A program made the position numbers and the translations under genes. Shown here piece after piece: positions 49,188-59,431 of a stretch of 64,000 bases of DNA. Origin of the DNA: Devosia psychrophila (GTDB lineage Bacteria; Pseudomonadota; Alphaproteobacteria; Rhizobiales; Devosiaceae). The notes under the pieces are model-generated. The model was not told the origin of the DNA. It made no database searches and worked only from the letters and a program-made list of their open reading frames with translations. Within the stretch, counting starts at the first letter, position 1. Every line of letters starts with the position of its first letter. The DNA is taken from assembly GCF_000971275.1 (NCBI RefSeq), contig NZ_LAPV01000009.1, positions 1 to 64,000 on the forward strand. Direction: 5' to 3'.

Positions 49188-50189
49188 GTGTCGGACAGTG
49201 CCTGCAAGTTGAGCATCGGGAGCCACGTGGTTCGCAACAATGCTTTCCTGGCGCCCATGGCCGGAATCACCGATCGCCCCATGCGCAAGCTGGCCGAACG
49301 CTTTGGCGCTGGCATGGTGGTTTCCGAAATGATCGCCAGCAATGCACTCGCCGTCGGCAACCAGGATATGGCGCGCAAGCTGGGGAAGCCGGGCACGCTG
49401 CCGCATATGGTGCAACTGGCCGGCTGCGAGGCCGAATGGATGATCCGCGGTGCCAAGATGGCGCAGGATGCTGGTGCGGATATAATCGACATCAATTTTG
49501 GCTGCCCGGCCAAGCGCGTCACCAACGGATTTTCGGGCTCAGCGCTGATGCGCGTGCCCGACCATGCCATGACCCTGATCGAGGCCGTGGTCAGAGCCAC
49601 GCCGCTGCCGGTCACGGTCAAGATGCGGTTGGGCTGGGACGACGAAAGCCTCAATGCGCCCGAGATGGCGCGGCGCGCCGTCGATGCCGGCGTCAAGATG
49701 ATCACGGTGCATGGTCGTACCCGCCAGCAGTTCTATAAGGGCAGCGCCCGTTGGGAATTGGTGCGCGCCGTCGTGGAAGCCGTAAATGTGCCAGTCGTGG
49801 TCAATGGCGACATCATCGACCTAGCGACCGCTCGCGAGGCGCTTGAGAAATCCGGTGCCGCTGGGGTGATGCTGGGCCGCGGCGCGCAGGGCCGCCCCTG
49901 GGCCGTGGCGCAGATCGGGGCAGGGCTCTCGGGACAGGCTGGACCCACCATACCGCAGGGCGCCGAACTGGCCGCGCTGGTGGTTGAGCATTACGAAGAC
50001 ATGCTGATCGAATATGGCATTGCCGTTGGCCTGCGCGCCGCGCGCAAGCATCTCGGCTGGTATACCGAGGCAGCGGGCATCGTGCTGGGCAAGCCTGCGC
50101 GCAATGCCTTCCTCAATAACGAAGAGCCGGCTGACGTCCTGCGTCAGATTCAGAGTATCTTTGCCAACGAACAAAGGGCGGCCGCATGA
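49188..50189 (+). CDS. dusB: tRNA-dihydrouridine synthase B (NifR3)
   Basis: DusB reduces uridines in the tRNA D-loop with FMN and NADPH. The 333-residue protein has NNAFLAPMAGITDRPMRKL, the catalytic C106 in NFGCPAKRVTNG, KMRLGWDD and MITVHGRTRQQFYKG motifs. The gene is commonly named nifR3 when it precedes ntrB, as here. The start is GTG. It overlaps ntrB by four bases, so translation of the nitrogen sensor is coupled to it. Confidence 0.95.
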   Translation: MSDSACKLSIGSHVVRNNAFLAPMAGITDRPMRKLAERFGAGMVVSEMIASNALAVGNQDMARKLGKPGTLPHMVQLAGCEAEWMIRGAKMAQDAGADIIDINFGCPAKRVTNGFSGSALMRVPDHAMTLIEAVVRATPLPVTVKMRLGWDDESLNAPEMARRAVDAGVKMITVHGRTRQQFYKGSARWELVRAVVEAVNVPVVVNGDIIDLATAREALEKSGAAGVMLGRGAQGRPWAVAQIGAGLSGQAGPTIPQGAELAALVVEHYEDMLIEYGIAVGLRAARKHLGWYTEAAGIVLGKPARNAFLNNEEPADVLRQIQSIFANEQRAAA

Positions 50190-51331
50190 GTGCGATCGAG
50201 GCTGCGTCATCCTCTCCCATCAACGATCCGGCCGCTGCCACTGCGGTGTTGCAGGCCTTGCCGCAGCCAATTATCGTCTGCGCTGAAGACCGTCAGATCA
50301 CCTTCGTCAATTACGCCGCCGAGGCGTTTTTCGGTGCTTCGCTGAGCGTGCTCACCCGGCAGCGGCTGGACGACTTGATCGCCTTCGGCTCGCCCATCAT
50401 CAGTCTTGTCGAGACCGTGGGTCTCCGCCGCGCCCCAATGACCGAGTATCGCGTCCGTGTCGGCTCATCGCGTTTTGGCGACGAGCGGATTGCGGACGTA
50501 TTCGCAAGCCCTCTGTCTGACAATGATGGCCGTGTTGCCCTCCTGATCCAGGAGCGCACCATGGCCGACAAGATCGACCGCCAGATGGTGTCGCGTGGCG
50601 CAGCGCGCTCGGTGACAGGGCTTGCCTCGATGCTGGCCCACGAGATCAAGAACCCGCTCTCGGGCATTCGTGGCGCAGCGCAACTGCTGGAACAAACCGT
50701 TAGCAGCGATGAGATCCCGCTGGCGCGCCTGATCCGCGAGGAAACCGACCGCATCGTGCACCTGATTGACCGGGTCGAAGTGTTCGGCGACGAGCGTCCT
50801 ATGGAACGCGAGCCGATCAATATCCACGTCGTTCTGGACCGGGTAAAGCTGCTGGCCCGCAACGGCGTGTCGCGCGGCATAGCCTTCTCCGAAGAATACG
50901 ATCCGTCATTGCCGCCGGTCTATGGCAACCGCGACCAGCTGATCCAAGTCTTCTTAAACTTGGTGAAAAACGCCTCGGAAGCCCTTGAACGTACTCAAAA
51001 ACCGGAAATAAAGTTCTCGACGGCCTTCCGCCCCGGCATCCGAATTGCGGTGCTTGGGGTCTCGGAGCGCATCTCACTGCCGCTCGAAATCGTCATCGAG
51101 GACAACGGTCCCGGCGTACCACCCGATATCCTGCCATTCCTGTTCGATCCTTTCGTGACCACCAAGCCCAATGGCTCGGGCCTCGGCCTGGCACTGGTTG
51201 CCAAGATCATCGGTGATCATGGCGGCGTCATCGATTGCGAAAGCAGGCCGGGTCGCACCAGATTCAGAATTCTACTCCCCGTCGCGAGTGGGGCCTTCCA
51301 GGCATCAATTGAAGAGGAAGTGGCAAAATGA
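50186..51331 (+). CDS. ntrB: Nitrogen regulation sensor kinase NtrB
   Basis: NtrB phosphorylates NtrC under nitrogen limitation under control of PII protein. The 381-residue soluble protein has an N-terminal PAS domain ([31 protein letters not shown]), the HisKA motif with H152 in [20 protein letters not shown], and HATPase_c boxes N ([10 protein letters not shown]), G1 (DNGPGVPPD) and G2 (GSGLGLAL). Four-base overlap with ntrC. Confidence 0.95.
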   Translation: MSAIEAASSSPINDPAAATAVLQALPQPIIVCAEDRQITFVNYAAEAFFGASLSVLTRQRLDDLIAFGSPIISLVETVGLRRAPMTEYRVRVGSSRFGDERIADVFASPLSDNDGRVALLIQERTMADKIDRQMVSRGAARSVTGLASMLAHEIKNPLSGIRGAAQLLEQTVSSDEIPLARLIREETDRIVHLIDRVEVFGDERPMEREPINIHVVLDRVKLLARNGVSRGIAFSEEYDPSLPPVYGNRDQLIQVFLNLVKNASEALERTQKPEIKFSTAFRPGIRIAVLGVSERISLPLEIVIEDNGPGVPPDILPFLFDPFVTTKPNGSGLGLALVAKIIGDHGGVIDCESRPGRTRFRILLPVASGAFQASIEEEVAK

Positions 51332-52776
51332 GCCGTGTTGTCCTGCTCGCCGATGACGACGCAGCAATTCGTATGGTGCTCAACCAGGCGCTGACCCGCG
51401 CCGGATACGAAGTGCGTCCAACCGGCAATATCTCCACCATGTGGAACTGGGTGAGCCGCGGCGAGGGCGATGTGCTCATCACTGACGTCGCGATGCCCGA
51501 TGGCAATGCCTTCGAGGTCATGCCCAAGATCAAGAAGCTGCGCCCCGACCTGCCGATGATTGTGATGAGCGCCCAGAACACCTTCATGACGGCGATCCGC
51601 GCCTCGGAAGTCGGCGCCTACGAATACCTGCCCAAGCCCTTCGATATCACTGAAGTGCTGTCGGTGGTGGCCCGTGCCCTGGCCGATGCCAAGAAGCCGA
51701 CCAATGCCGAGCGCAAGGCCGCCGAAGAGCCTGGCGAGACCATGCCGCTCGTCGGTCGTTCTACCGCCATGCAGGACATCTACCGCGCCCTGGCACGGCT
51801 GATGCAGACCGACCTCACGGTGATGATCACCGGCGAGAGCGGCACCGGCAAAGAGCTGGTGGCTCGCGCCCTGCATGACTTCGGCAAGCGCCGCAATGGA
51901 CCCTTCGTCGCCATCAACATGGCCGCCATCCCGCGTGATTTGATCGAAGCCGAACTGTTCGGCCACGAGAAGGGAGCCTTCACCGGCGCCAATACGCGCT
52001 CGTCGGGCCGCTTCGAGCAAGCGGAGGGCGGCACGCTGTTCCTCGACGAAATCGGCGACATGCCGATGGATGCGCAGACCCGCCTGCTTCGCGTGCTCCA
52101 GGAAGGCGAGTACACGATGGTTGGCGGTCGGTCCTCGATCAAGACCAACGTCCGTATCGTGGCGGCGACGCACCGCGATCTCAGCCAGATGATCCGCCAG
52201 GGCTTGTTCCGCGAGGATCTCTACTACCGTCTCAACGTCGTTCCGATCCGCCTGCCGCCACTGCGCGAGCGCGTCGACGACGTCGGTGACCTGGCAGCCC
52301 ACTTCCTTCGCGTCGCGCAGCGCGAGGGCGAGCCGGTCAAGACCATTTCGGCCGATGCCATCCGGCTGATGCAAAACTATTCCTGGCCGGGCAACGTCCG
52401 CGAGCTGGAAAACCTGGTGCGGCGGCTTTCCGCGCTTTATGCCGACGAAAGCATCTCCGCCGAGATCGTTCAGAACGAACTCAACATCACCGAACGGCCC
52501 TCGTCGCCGGGCGCAGCCGGACCGATGGATGTATCCATGGCGGTGGAAACCCATGTGGGGCAACTGCTGCGAGAATATGAACCCAGTCTGCCGCCGCCGG
52601 GCCTCTACCAGCGGGTGATCGACAAGGTGGAAGCCCCGCTGATCGCCATGGCGCTCAATGCCTGCGGCGGCAACCAGATCAAGGCTGCCGATCTGCTGGG
52701 ATTGAACCGCAACACGCTGCGAAAGAAAATCCGGACGCATAGCATCGAGATCGTCAAGCACAGCCGGCGAAATTAG
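51328..52776 (+). CDS. ntrC: Nitrogen regulation response regulator NtrC
   Basis: NtrC activates sigma-54 promoters for nitrogen assimilation. The 482-residue protein has a receiver domain (D53 in [10 protein letters not shown]), an AAA+ domain with Walker [10 protein letters not shown] (about 168) and the sigma-54-contacting loop EKGAFTGAN, and Walker [15 protein letters not shown]-terminal Fis-type HTH ([20 protein letters not shown]) follows. All key elements are intact, in contrast to NtrX downstream. It is followed by a strong terminator. Confidence 0.96.
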   Translation: MSRVVLLADDDAAIRMVLNQALTRAGYEVRPTGNISTMWNWVSRGEGDVLITDVAMPDGNAFEVMPKIKKLRPDLPMIVMSAQNTFMTAIRASEVGAYEYLPKPFDITEVLSVVARALADAKKPTNAERKAAEEPGETMPLVGRSTAMQDIYRALARLMQTDLTVMITGESGTGKELVARALHDFGKRRNGPFVAINMAAIPRDLIEAELFGHEKGAFTGANTRSSGRFEQAEGGTLFLDEIGDMPMDAQTRLLRVLQEGEYTMVGGRSSIKTNVRIVAATHRDLSQMIRQGLFREDLYYRLNVVPIRLPPLRERVDDVGDLAAHFLRVAQREGEPVKTISADAIRLMQNYSWPGNVRELENLVRRLSALYADESISAEIVQNELNITERPSSPGAAGPMDVSMAVETHVGQLLREYEPSLPPPGLYQRVIDKVEAPLIAMALNACGGNQIKAADLLGLNRNTLRKKIRTHSIEIVKHSRRN

Positions 52777-52834
52777 AGCGGAATTACGAGGTATCCGGGT
52801 CCCGCGAGCCTAGTTCTCCGGGCGTAGAGGTCTG

Positions 52835-52858
52835 AAAACGCGCCACCGGCGCGTTTTT
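52835..52858 (+). terminator. Rho-independent terminator of dusB-ntrBC
   Basis: AAAACGCGCC, loop ACC, GGCGCGTTTTT form a compact terminator 59 bases after ntrC. This indicates that ntrYX has its own promoter. Confidence 0.85.
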
Positions 52859-52972
52859 GCGGCGCAGTCGCCGACCTCTACTGTCACATTTTGGCAACAT
52901 TTGTCTTGAAGGGTCGGCTGAATTGGGTCAGACTCGATCTTTTCGACGGAGACGGAGTGCCTTCGGGCATTG

Positions 52973-55309
52973 ATGAGTGAACTAACGGCAACAGAACAAC
53001 GGAACCTGCGGGGTCTGGTGAGCGACAAGGGCAAGCCGGTCAGTTCGCTGTTTTCGTCTGCCCACAACAATCGTCCACTACGCATCCTCGGCTTCATCGT
53101 GGTGTTTGCCTCGGTGCTGATGTCGTCGATCTCGTTCCTGATCCTGACCCGCGCCACCAATATCGAGCCGTCGACCACCGTCTGGACCATCATCTGGATC
53201 GTCACCGGCATACTCGTGCTGCTGGTGATCGCGCTGGTGGTGACCGAGGCGACGCTGCTGATCCAGGCGCGCATCCAGCGCCAGCCCGGCGCCGGCATGC
53301 AGATCCGCATGGTGACGATGTTCGCGCTTGTCGCGGCCCTACCGGCGGCTCTGGTGGCTGTGGTGGCGACGATCGCGCTTAATCAGGGCCTCGACCAATG
53401 GTTCTCGGAGCGCACCCGCTCCATGGTGGAAAGTTCACGCCTCGTCGCCCGCTCTTACATGCTCGAGCATGCCCAGGTGCTCCGCGACGACGTGATCTGG
53501 GTGGCCTCGGAGCTGGAGCAGGCACACGCCACCTACGACCAAGACCAGGAACGTTTCCAGCGCATCCTCACTGCGCTAGCGGTAACCCGCTCGCTGCCAT
53601 TCACCTCGCTGGTCACCGCCGACGGCGAGACGCTAATGCGCGCCCAGATCGCCGTGCAGGGCGCCTATCCGCAATTGCCCGAGGGAATCACCGACGGTCT
53701 GGTGGAAGGCATTCCTGCCGCCATTGCGCCCGGCCGCATCAACCTTGTCGGCTCGGTGATCAAGCTACGGGGCTACGAAAACACCTATCTGTTTGTTGCC
53801 CGGCCGGTCGAGGCCGAGGTGCTCGAATACATGCAGCTCACCGACCAGAACGTCACCGAGTATCGACAATATGCGTCGAACCGGCTGGTGTTCCAGATCA
53901 CCTTCACCATCCTTTATGTCGGCCTCGCAGTGGTGCTCTTGCTGGCCGCTTTGTGGATCGGTATCGCGCTGGCCAACCGCTTTGTCGATCCGATCCGTAA
54001 CCTGATGGTTGCCTCGAACCGCGTCAGTAACGGCGACCTCGATGTGCAGGTGCCGGTGCTGGAGGGCAGGGGCGATCTGCGCGACTTGTCCAACGGCTTC
54101 AACCGCATGACGCTTCAACTCAAGAGCCAGCGCGAGGCGTTGGTCACCGCCAGCGAGATGAACGAAAAGCGCCGCCAGTTCACCGAGGCCGTGGTGGAAG
54201 GCGTGTCGGCCGGCATTATCGGTCTCGACGCCTTCGGGGCGGTAAACCTCGTAAATGCGCGCGCCTGCGACATGCTGGGTCGTAACGAAGTCGACCTGAT
54301 GGGCGAGCCCATGGAACAGGTCATGCCGCTGCTGGCACCCACGCTGGAACGCGCCCGCTCTGCTCGTCGTGGCCAGGTACGTGACCAAATCCAGCTCGGC
54401 AATGAGACCGACCGGCGCACCTACCAGGTGCAGTTGACGCGCGAGGGCTCGATCACGGAGTCCAAGGGCTATGTGCTGACATTCGACGATATTACCGATC
54501 TTGAATCCGCGCAGCGCACTAGCGCCTGGGCCGACGTGGCGCGCCGCATTGCACACGAGATCAAGAATCCGCTGACGCCCATCCAGCTCTCCGCCGAGCG
54601 CCTTCGCCGCCGCTATGGCAGCCGGCTGGAAGATGACCGTGATGTGTTCGACAAATGTATCAATACCATCGTCCGCCAGGTTGGCGATATTGGCCGCATG
54701 GTCGATGAGTTCTCGGCCTTTGCACGCATGCCTGAAGCCGCGCCCGAGATCGCCGACCTGTCTGACACCGTCCGCCAGGCCGTGTTCCTCGAAAGCGTCC
54801 GGCTGCCCCAAATCACCATTCGCACCCTGCTGCCCGCAGAGTCGATCCATGCCTGGTTTGACAACCGGCTGATAGCCCAGTCGCTGACAAACCTGATCAA
54901 GAATGCGGTTGAGGCCTTCGAAATGGTTGATCTGACCGAAGGCTGGGAGCCCACTATAACCGTCGAGGCGCAACTGGAAGGCAATCATGCTCGCGTTGCC
55001 GTGTCGGACAATGGTAATGGCTGGCCAAAGGATAACCGCCAGCGACTGCTTGAGCCCTACATGACCACGCGCGAGAAGGGCACCGGCCTCGGTCTCGCGA
55101 TTGTCGCAAAAATCATCGAACAGCATCACGGCATTGTGGAGCTGATCGACGCCGAGCCAGATCCATACGGACGGGTTGGCGCCTGCGTGACTTTTACGCT
55201 ACCCCTGCAATCGCCCATGAAGTCACTAGAGGCGAAAAGCTCCAATCTCTCGGAGCCTACATCTGCCCAACAGGAGGAACCGCTGACGACAGCGGTGGTT
55301 CATAAGTAA
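52973..55309 (+). CDS. ntrY: Sensor kinase NtrY
   Basis: NtrY is the membrane sensor of the NtrYX pair, linked in alphaproteobacteria to nitrogen, redox and envelope responses. The 778-residue protein has about three N-terminal helices (about 35-120), a periplasmic or membrane-near sensory region, a fourth helix (about 300-330), HAMP (FVDPIRNLMVASNRVSNGDLD), and PAS (FTEAVVEGVSAGIIGLDAFGAVNLVNARA). HisKA with H528 in [22 protein letters not shown] and a HATPase domain follow. ATG 52973 is preceded by an in-frame TTG. It ends one base into ntrX. Confidence 0.95.
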   Translation: MSELTATEQRNLRGLVSDKGKPVSSLFSSAHNNRPLRILGFIVVFASVLMSSISFLILTRATNIEPSTTVWTIIWIVTGILVLLVIALVVTEATLLIQARIQRQPGAGMQIRMVTMFALVAALPAALVAVVATIALNQGLDQWFSERTRSMVESSRLVARSYMLEHAQVLRDDVIWVASELEQAHATYDQDQERFQRILTALAVTRSLPFTSLVTADGETLMRAQIAVQGAYPQLPEGITDGLVEGIPAAIAPGRINLVGSVIKLRGYENTYLFVARPVEAEVLEYMQLTDQNVTEYRQYASNRLVFQITFTILYVGLAVVLLLAALWIGIALANRFVDPIRNLMVASNRVSNGDLDVQVPVLEGRGDLRDLSNGFNRMTLQLKSQREALVTASEMNEKRRQFTEAVVEGVSAGIIGLDAFGAVNLVNARACDMLGRNEVDLMGEPMEQVMPLLAPTLERARSARRGQVRDQIQLGNETDRRTYQVQLTREGSITESKGYVLTFDDITDLESAQRTSAWADVARRIAHEIKNPLTPIQLSAERLRRRYGSRLEDDRDVFDKCINTIVRQVGDIGRMVDEFSAFARMPEAAPEIADLSDTVRQAVFLESVRLPQITIRTLLPAESIHAWFDNRLIAQSLTNLIKNAVEAFEMVDLTEGWEPTITVEAQLEGNHARVAVSDNGNGWPKDNRQRLLEPYMTTREKGTGLGLAIVAKIIEQHHGIVELIDAEPDPYGRVGACVTFTLPLQSPMKSLEAKSSNLSEPTSAQQEEPLTTAVVHK

Positions 55310-56691
55310 TGGCACTCGATATTCTTATCATCGACGACGAAGACGACATCCGCGATCTTATCGCCGGAATCCTTGAGGACGAGGGCTTCGAAACGCGGCA
55401 GGCGCATGACGCCGATAGCGGATTGAACGAAATCGCCCGCCGGCGACCCAGCCTGGTGTTTCTCGATATCTGGATGCAGGGCTCGCGGCTCGACGGGCTG
55501 CAACTGCTCGATGTATTCCAGAGCCAGCACCCGGACATGCCGGTAGTGATGATTTCCGGGCATGGCAATGTCGAGACGGCCGTGTCAGCCATACGCCGCG
55601 GCGCCTACGACTATATCGAGAAGCCGTTCAAGATCGACCGGCTGCTACACATCACCCAACGCGCCATGGAGGCGACCAAGCTGCGCAGCGAAGTTGCCGA
55701 GCTCAAGGAGCGTTCGGCCAGCAAGAACGCCGAACTCGTCGGCACTTCGCCGGCCTTGCAGCAGGTGCGCGGCACTATCGAGAAGTCCGCCCCGACCAAT
55801 TCGCGCATATTCATTTCTGGCCCGTCTGGCGCCGGCAAGGGGCAGGTGGCCCGGCTGATCCATCAGCGCAGCCCGCGCACCGACTCGCCCTTCGTCGAGA
55901 TCAACGCCTCGCTCTATGCCCCCGACGAAGTGCCGGTGGTGCTGTTCGGGCGCGAAACGCGCGAAAAGACCGGCATCCTCAAGGTGGAAGTGGGTGCGCT
56001 GGAAAAGGCTCATGGCGGCACGCTCTACCTGTCAGAAGTGACGACGCTGCCACCCCAGACTCAGGCCGTCCTGCTGCGTACGCTGGTGGAAAACCGCTTC
56101 AACCGCGTCGGCGGCACGCAGGCAGTGCCGATCGACGTGCGCATCATCTCCTCAAGCTCCCAGAACGTGGCGGCGCAGATCGAAGCAGGCGAATTCCGCT
56201 CCGACCTGTTCCATCGCCTGTCGATCGTCCCGCTGCCGATAACGCCGCTCAAGGAGCGTCGCGAGGACGTGCCGCCATTGGTGGCCCTATTCATCGAACA
56301 GGTCTGCCGCATGCACAACCTGCAACGTGTCACCGTCGGAGACGATGCCTTGGCCGTGCTGCAGGCCCAGGAATGGCCTGGCAATGCCCGACAATTGCGC
56401 AACTCCATCGAACGCTTGTTGATCCTGATGAAGGACCAACAGCCCGAGGATGGGATCATCACCGCCTCGATGTTGCCGTCGGATATCGGCGAAGTGCTGC
56501 CTACCGTAGGCGATACCGACGCATCAGCCCACCTGATGAGCCTCCCGCTGCGCGACGCCCGCGAAGTGTTCGAGCGCCAGTATTTGCTTGCGCAGATCGA
56601 ACGCTTTGGCGGCAATATCTCCAAGACCGCTGAGTTTGTTGGCATGGAGCGCAGCGCGCTGCATCGCAAAATCAAATCGCTCGGGCTGTAG
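55309..56691 (+). CDS. ntrX: Response regulator NtrX
   Basis: NtrX is the partner of NtrY. The 460-residue protein has a receiver domain with D53 (VFLDIWMQG), an AAA+ domain and a Fis-type HTH (ISKTAEFVGMERSALHRKI). The AAA+ part is altered: the Walker A is GPSGAGKGQ, the Walker B reads GGTLYLSEVTT without the aspartate, and the GAFTGA sigma-54 loop is missing (GRETREKTGILK in its place). It therefore probably does not activate sigma-54 promoters and may work as a repressor or activator of sigma-70 promoters. Lack of GAFTGA is known in alphaproteobacterial NtrX. Confidence 0.95.
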   Translation: MALDILIIDDEDDIRDLIAGILEDEGFETRQAHDADSGLNEIARRRPSLVFLDIWMQGSRLDGLQLLDVFQSQHPDMPVVMISGHGNVETAVSAIRRGAYDYIEKPFKIDRLLHITQRAMEATKLRSEVAELKERSASKNAELVGTSPALQQVRGTIEKSAPTNSRIFISGPSGAGKGQVARLIHQRSPRTDSPFVEINASLYAPDEVPVVLFGRETREKTGILKVEVGALEKAHGGTLYLSEVTTLPPQTQAVLLRTLVENRFNRVGGTQAVPIDVRIISSSSQNVAAQIEAGEFRSDLFHRLSIVPLPITPLKERREDVPPLVALFIEQVCRMHNLQRVTVGDDALAVLQAQEWPGNARQLRNSIERLLILMKDQQPEDGIITASMLPSDIGEVLPTVGDTDASAHLMSLPLRDAREVFERQYLLAQIERFGGNISKTAEFVGMERSALHRKIKSLGL

Positions 56692-56810
56692 TGACCGGCG
56701 AAATATTCTGACGTGCCATGCAAATGGCGCGGTAGGCATAAAAAAGGATCTATGCCATAGTGGTGAGGGAGTGATGACACCATATTGGCGGGGACTGGGC
56801 GGCAGTTCTC

Positions 56811-56840
56811 TTGTCAGATGACAGCAAACTCACCGATAAC
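56811..56840 (+). promoter_or_regulatory. Possible hfq promoter
   Basis: TTGTCA (56811) and GATAAC (56835) are separated by 18 bases and lie about 35 bases before the hfq start. A GGCATA/TATGCC hairpin with an A-rich loop (AAAAAGGATC) lies further upstream at 56735-56756. Confidence 0.4.
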
Positions 56841-56874
56841 AGCGACAATCAATGCCGCGACAAAAGAGGCCCGA

Positions 56875-57123
56875 ATGCCCAGCGAAAAACAGCCTAATCT
56901 CCAGGATTCTTTCCTCAACCATGTGCGAAAGCAGAAGGTACCGGTCACGATATTTCTCGTGAACGGCGTGAAGTTGCAGGGTGTCATCACCTGGTTCGAC
57001 AATTTCTGCCTGTTATTACGCCGCGACGCGCAGTCGCAGTTGGTCTACAAGCACGCCATCTCGACCATTATGCCCGGCGCGCCGATCCAACTGTTCGACC
57101 CCGAGACAAACACTGACGACTGA
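56875..57123 (+). CDS. hfq: RNA chaperone Hfq
   Basis: Hfq is a hexameric Sm-like protein that pairs small RNAs with mRNAs. The 82-residue protein has [31 protein letters not shown] (Sm1, with the proximal-face QDSFLN), [10 protein letters not shown], and VYKHAISTI (Sm2). The tail is short. ATG 56875 is preferred to the earlier ATG codons because the conserved N-terminus starts there. A purine-rich AAAAGAGGC precedes it. It lies between ntrX and hflX, a common alphaproteobacterial order. Confidence 0.96.
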   Translation: MPSEKQPNLQDSFLNHVRKQKVPVTIFLVNGVKLQGVITWFDNFCLLLRRDAQSQLVYKHAISTIMPGAPIQLFDPETNTDD

Positions 57124-57160
57124 AGCGTCATTCGCATGGCGAAGGCGCAGTAACACACAT

Positions 57161-57186
57161 GGTCGCTTCGGCGTTCCGAAGCGACC
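57161..57186. other. Perfect hairpin between hfq and hflX
   Basis: GGTCGCTTCGG, loop CGTT, CCGAAGCGACC form a perfect 11-bp stem that ends 12 bases before the hflX ATG. It has no T tract. It could be an RNA-processing or attenuation site, or a partial terminator separating hfq from hflX. Confidence 0.55.
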
Positions 57187-57198
57187 CAGCGAGCTGCA

Positions 57199-58554
57199 AT
57201 GACAGAATTTGATGACGAAGAGGCCGTCCAGAAGGGCGGCCCGCAGGCGTTTATCGACAGGCGTTCCCAACAGACCCGCGCTGGTCTGGTCGTGCCCGAC
57301 GTACGAGGACACACGTCCCAGCATTCCATCGAGGCCCGCAAGGCGGAGTTCGAAGGACTGGCGCATGCCATCCACCTGGATGTGGCATTTTCCGAGATCA
57401 TCAAGGTCCGCGAGGTCAAGCCGGCCACGTTCATCGGCGGCGGCCATACCGAAAACCTGGCGGCCCGCGTCAAGGCCGAGGATATCGATATCCTGCTGAT
57501 CGACGTGTCGCTGACCGCGATCCAGCAGCGCAATCTCGAGAAGGAAACCGGCGCCAAGGTGCTTGATCGCACTGCGCTGATCCTCGAGATTTTCGGCGAA
57601 CGCGCTGCCACCCGCGAAGGCGTGCTCCAGGTCGAACTGGCCCATCTCAATTACCAGAAGGGGCGCCTCGTCCGCTCCTGGACCCACCTTGAACGCCAGC
57701 GCGGCTCCGGCGGTTATGGCTTTATGGGCGGCCCGGGCGAAACCCAGATCGAAAGCGATCGCCGCCAGATCACTGACCGTATTGTGCTGCTCGAGGACCG
57801 GCTGGAAAAGGTCAAGAAGACCCGCGCCCAGCAGCGCCAGCAGCGTTCGGACACGCCAATTGTCGCCCTCGTCGGCTATACAAATGCCGGAAAATCCAGC
57901 CTGTTCAATACCTTGACTGGGGCAGGGGTGTTTGCCGAAGACCTGCTGTTCGCAACCCTCGACACCACCGTGCGCAAGCTTGAACTGCCACATGGTCGTG
58001 AGGTCGTATTGAGCGACACGGTTGGCTTCGTCGCTGATCTGCCGACCGACCTGGTTGCTGCCTTCCGCGCCACGTTGGAAGAAGTGCTCGATGCCGACGT
58101 CATCCTGCATGCTCGCGACATCGCTAACGAGGATCATGCGGCCCAGGCGCAGGATGTGCTCAAGGTTCTCGGCGATCTCGGCGTTTCAGCCGAAACCACG
58201 TCGATCATCGAAGTCTGGAATAAGGTTGATCTGGTCAATGAAGCCGATCTGGTCGGCATCGCTCCTGCTAGCAAGGTTGCCGGTGTTGTGCACGCATCGG
58301 CCAAGACCGGGCAGGGCCTCGAAGACCTGAAACTGGCGATTGAGAAGGCACTGGGCGAGAAAAGCCGGACCTATCACGTCAATGTGCCGCATACGGCTGG
58401 TGCTGATATCGGCTGGCTGCATTCGCACTCGGAAATCGTCTCGCGCGACGAGCCGACGGAGCAGGGCTCCGGCTTCACGGTCCGCGTCGAACCCCGCCAC
58501 AAGGCCGCCTTCCTCGAACGTTTCAACGGACGCATCAAAAGCTCTGACGCCTAG
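57199..58554 (+). CDS. hflX: GTPase HflX
   Basis: HflX is a ribosome-associated GTPase that splits stalled ribosomes. The 451-residue protein has an N-terminal GTP-binding-like domain with GGGHTENLA and SLTAIQQRNLEKETGAKVLDRTALILEIF, a coiled-coil linker with the glycine-rich GSGGYGFMGGPGETQIESDRR, and the G domain from about residue 220: G1 GYTNAGKSS, G2 DTTV, G3 DTVGF, G4 NKVD. Its TAG stop overlaps the convergent mazG stop in CTAG. Confidence 0.95.
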   Translation: MTEFDDEEAVQKGGPQAFIDRRSQQTRAGLVVPDVRGHTSQHSIEARKAEFEGLAHAIHLDVAFSEIIKVREVKPATFIGGGHTENLAARVKAEDIDILLIDVSLTAIQQRNLEKETGAKVLDRTALILEIFGERAATREGVLQVELAHLNYQKGRLVRSWTHLERQRGSGGYGFMGGPGETQIESDRRQITDRIVLLEDRLEKVKKTRAQQRQQRSDTPIVALVGYTNAGKSSLFNTLTGAGVFAEDLLFATLDTTVRKLELPHGREVVLSDTVGFVADLPTDLVAAFRATLEEVLDADVILHARDIANEDHAAQAQDVLKVLGDLGVSAETTSIIEVWNKVDLVNEADLVGIAPASKVAGVVHASAKTGQGLEDLKLAIEKALGEKSRTYHVNVPHTAGADIGWLHSHSEIVSRDEPTEQGSGFTVRVEPRHKAAFLERFNGRIKSSDA

Positions 58555-59360
58555 GCCTTATCAGCGGCGCGGATCTCGTTCCAATAACCGTCTAACCGAT
58601 CGAGCCCGGCTTCCCTGGGCTCGATGCCGTCTTCGCGGCAACGCGCCTCGACGTGATGAAACCGCCGCGTAAACTTGAAATTGGCATCGCGCAGCGCTGC
58701 TTCGGGATCGAAACCGGCATGGCGCGCCAAATTGGCGACGGCAAACAGCAGGTCGCCGATCTCTTCCTGCACCGCAGCTTGGTCACCCGACGCATACGCC
58801 TCGACAACTTCAGCGAGTTCCTCATCGACCTTCGCCTTGACCGAGGCAAAGTCCGGCCAGTCAAAGCCTACCTTGGCAGCGCGTTTGGTCAGCTTGCCGG
58901 CGCGTGCCAAGGCAGGGAGCACGTTAGGAACGTCGTCGAGCAACGACGGCGTAGCGTCGCCCTTGCGCCCGGCCTTGGCCGCACGTTCCTGCGCCTTGAT
59001 GGCCTCCCAGCGGTTCTCGGACGCCGCCGATGTTCCTGCCACCACATCGCCGAACACATGCGGGTGCCGCCGGATCAGCTTCTCGGTGATCGCCAGCACT
59101 ACGTCGCCAATGTCGAAATGACCGGCCTCACTGGCCATCTGGGCATGATAAATTGGCTGCAGCAGCAGATCGCCGAGTTCTTCGCGCAGGTCAGAAAAAT
59201 CCTTGCGCTCGATCGCGTCGGCGACCTCATAGGCTTCCTCGATCGTGTAGTGCCGAATCGAGGCAAAGTCCTGTTCCAGATCCCAGGGACAGCCACCATC
59301 AGGATTGCGCAGGGCGGCCATGATCTCGATGAGGCGGGAAATGTCGCGGGAAGGCAGCAT
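58551..59360 (-). CDS. mazG: Nucleoside triphosphate pyrophosphohydrolase MazG
   Basis: MazG hydrolyses (d)NTPs, including aberrant ones, to monophosphates. The 269-residue protein has two MazG domains: the N-terminal with GGCPWDLEQDFASIRHYTIEEAYEVADAIE and LREELGDLL, the C-terminal with EELAEVVEAYASGDQAAVQEEIGDLLFAVANLARH. I start at ATG 59360 (MLPSRDIS) because GGAG lies 6 bases upstream. Two earlier ATGs are possible. It ends in a four-base overlap with hflX on the opposite strand. Confidence 0.93.
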   Translation of the reverse strand: MLPSRDISRLIEIMAALRNPDGGCPWDLEQDFASIRHYTIEEAYEVADAIERKDFSDLREELGDLLLQPIYHAQMASEAGHFDIGDVVLAITEKLIRRHPHVFGDVVAGTSAASENRWEAIKAQERAAKAGRKGDATPSLLDDVPNVLPALARAGKLTKRAAKVGFDWPDFASVKAKVDEELAEVVEAYASGDQAAVQEEIGDLLFAVANLARHAGFDPEAALRDANFKFTRRFHHVEARCREDGIEPREAGLDRLDGYWNEIRAADKA

Positions 59361-59431
59361 GGTCATCTCCAATATATTCGTTGTCATGCCAGTCCGGCAG
59401 ATCAGCCTGCGCCTCGCTGTCGCGGCTACTT

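Noticed and set aside
52870-52960. Possible sigma-54 promoter before ntrY (TGGCAACATTTGTCTTG)
   Set aside because: The GG lies ten bases before CT, not GC, and the -12 element TTGC is absent, so it does not fit the consensus.
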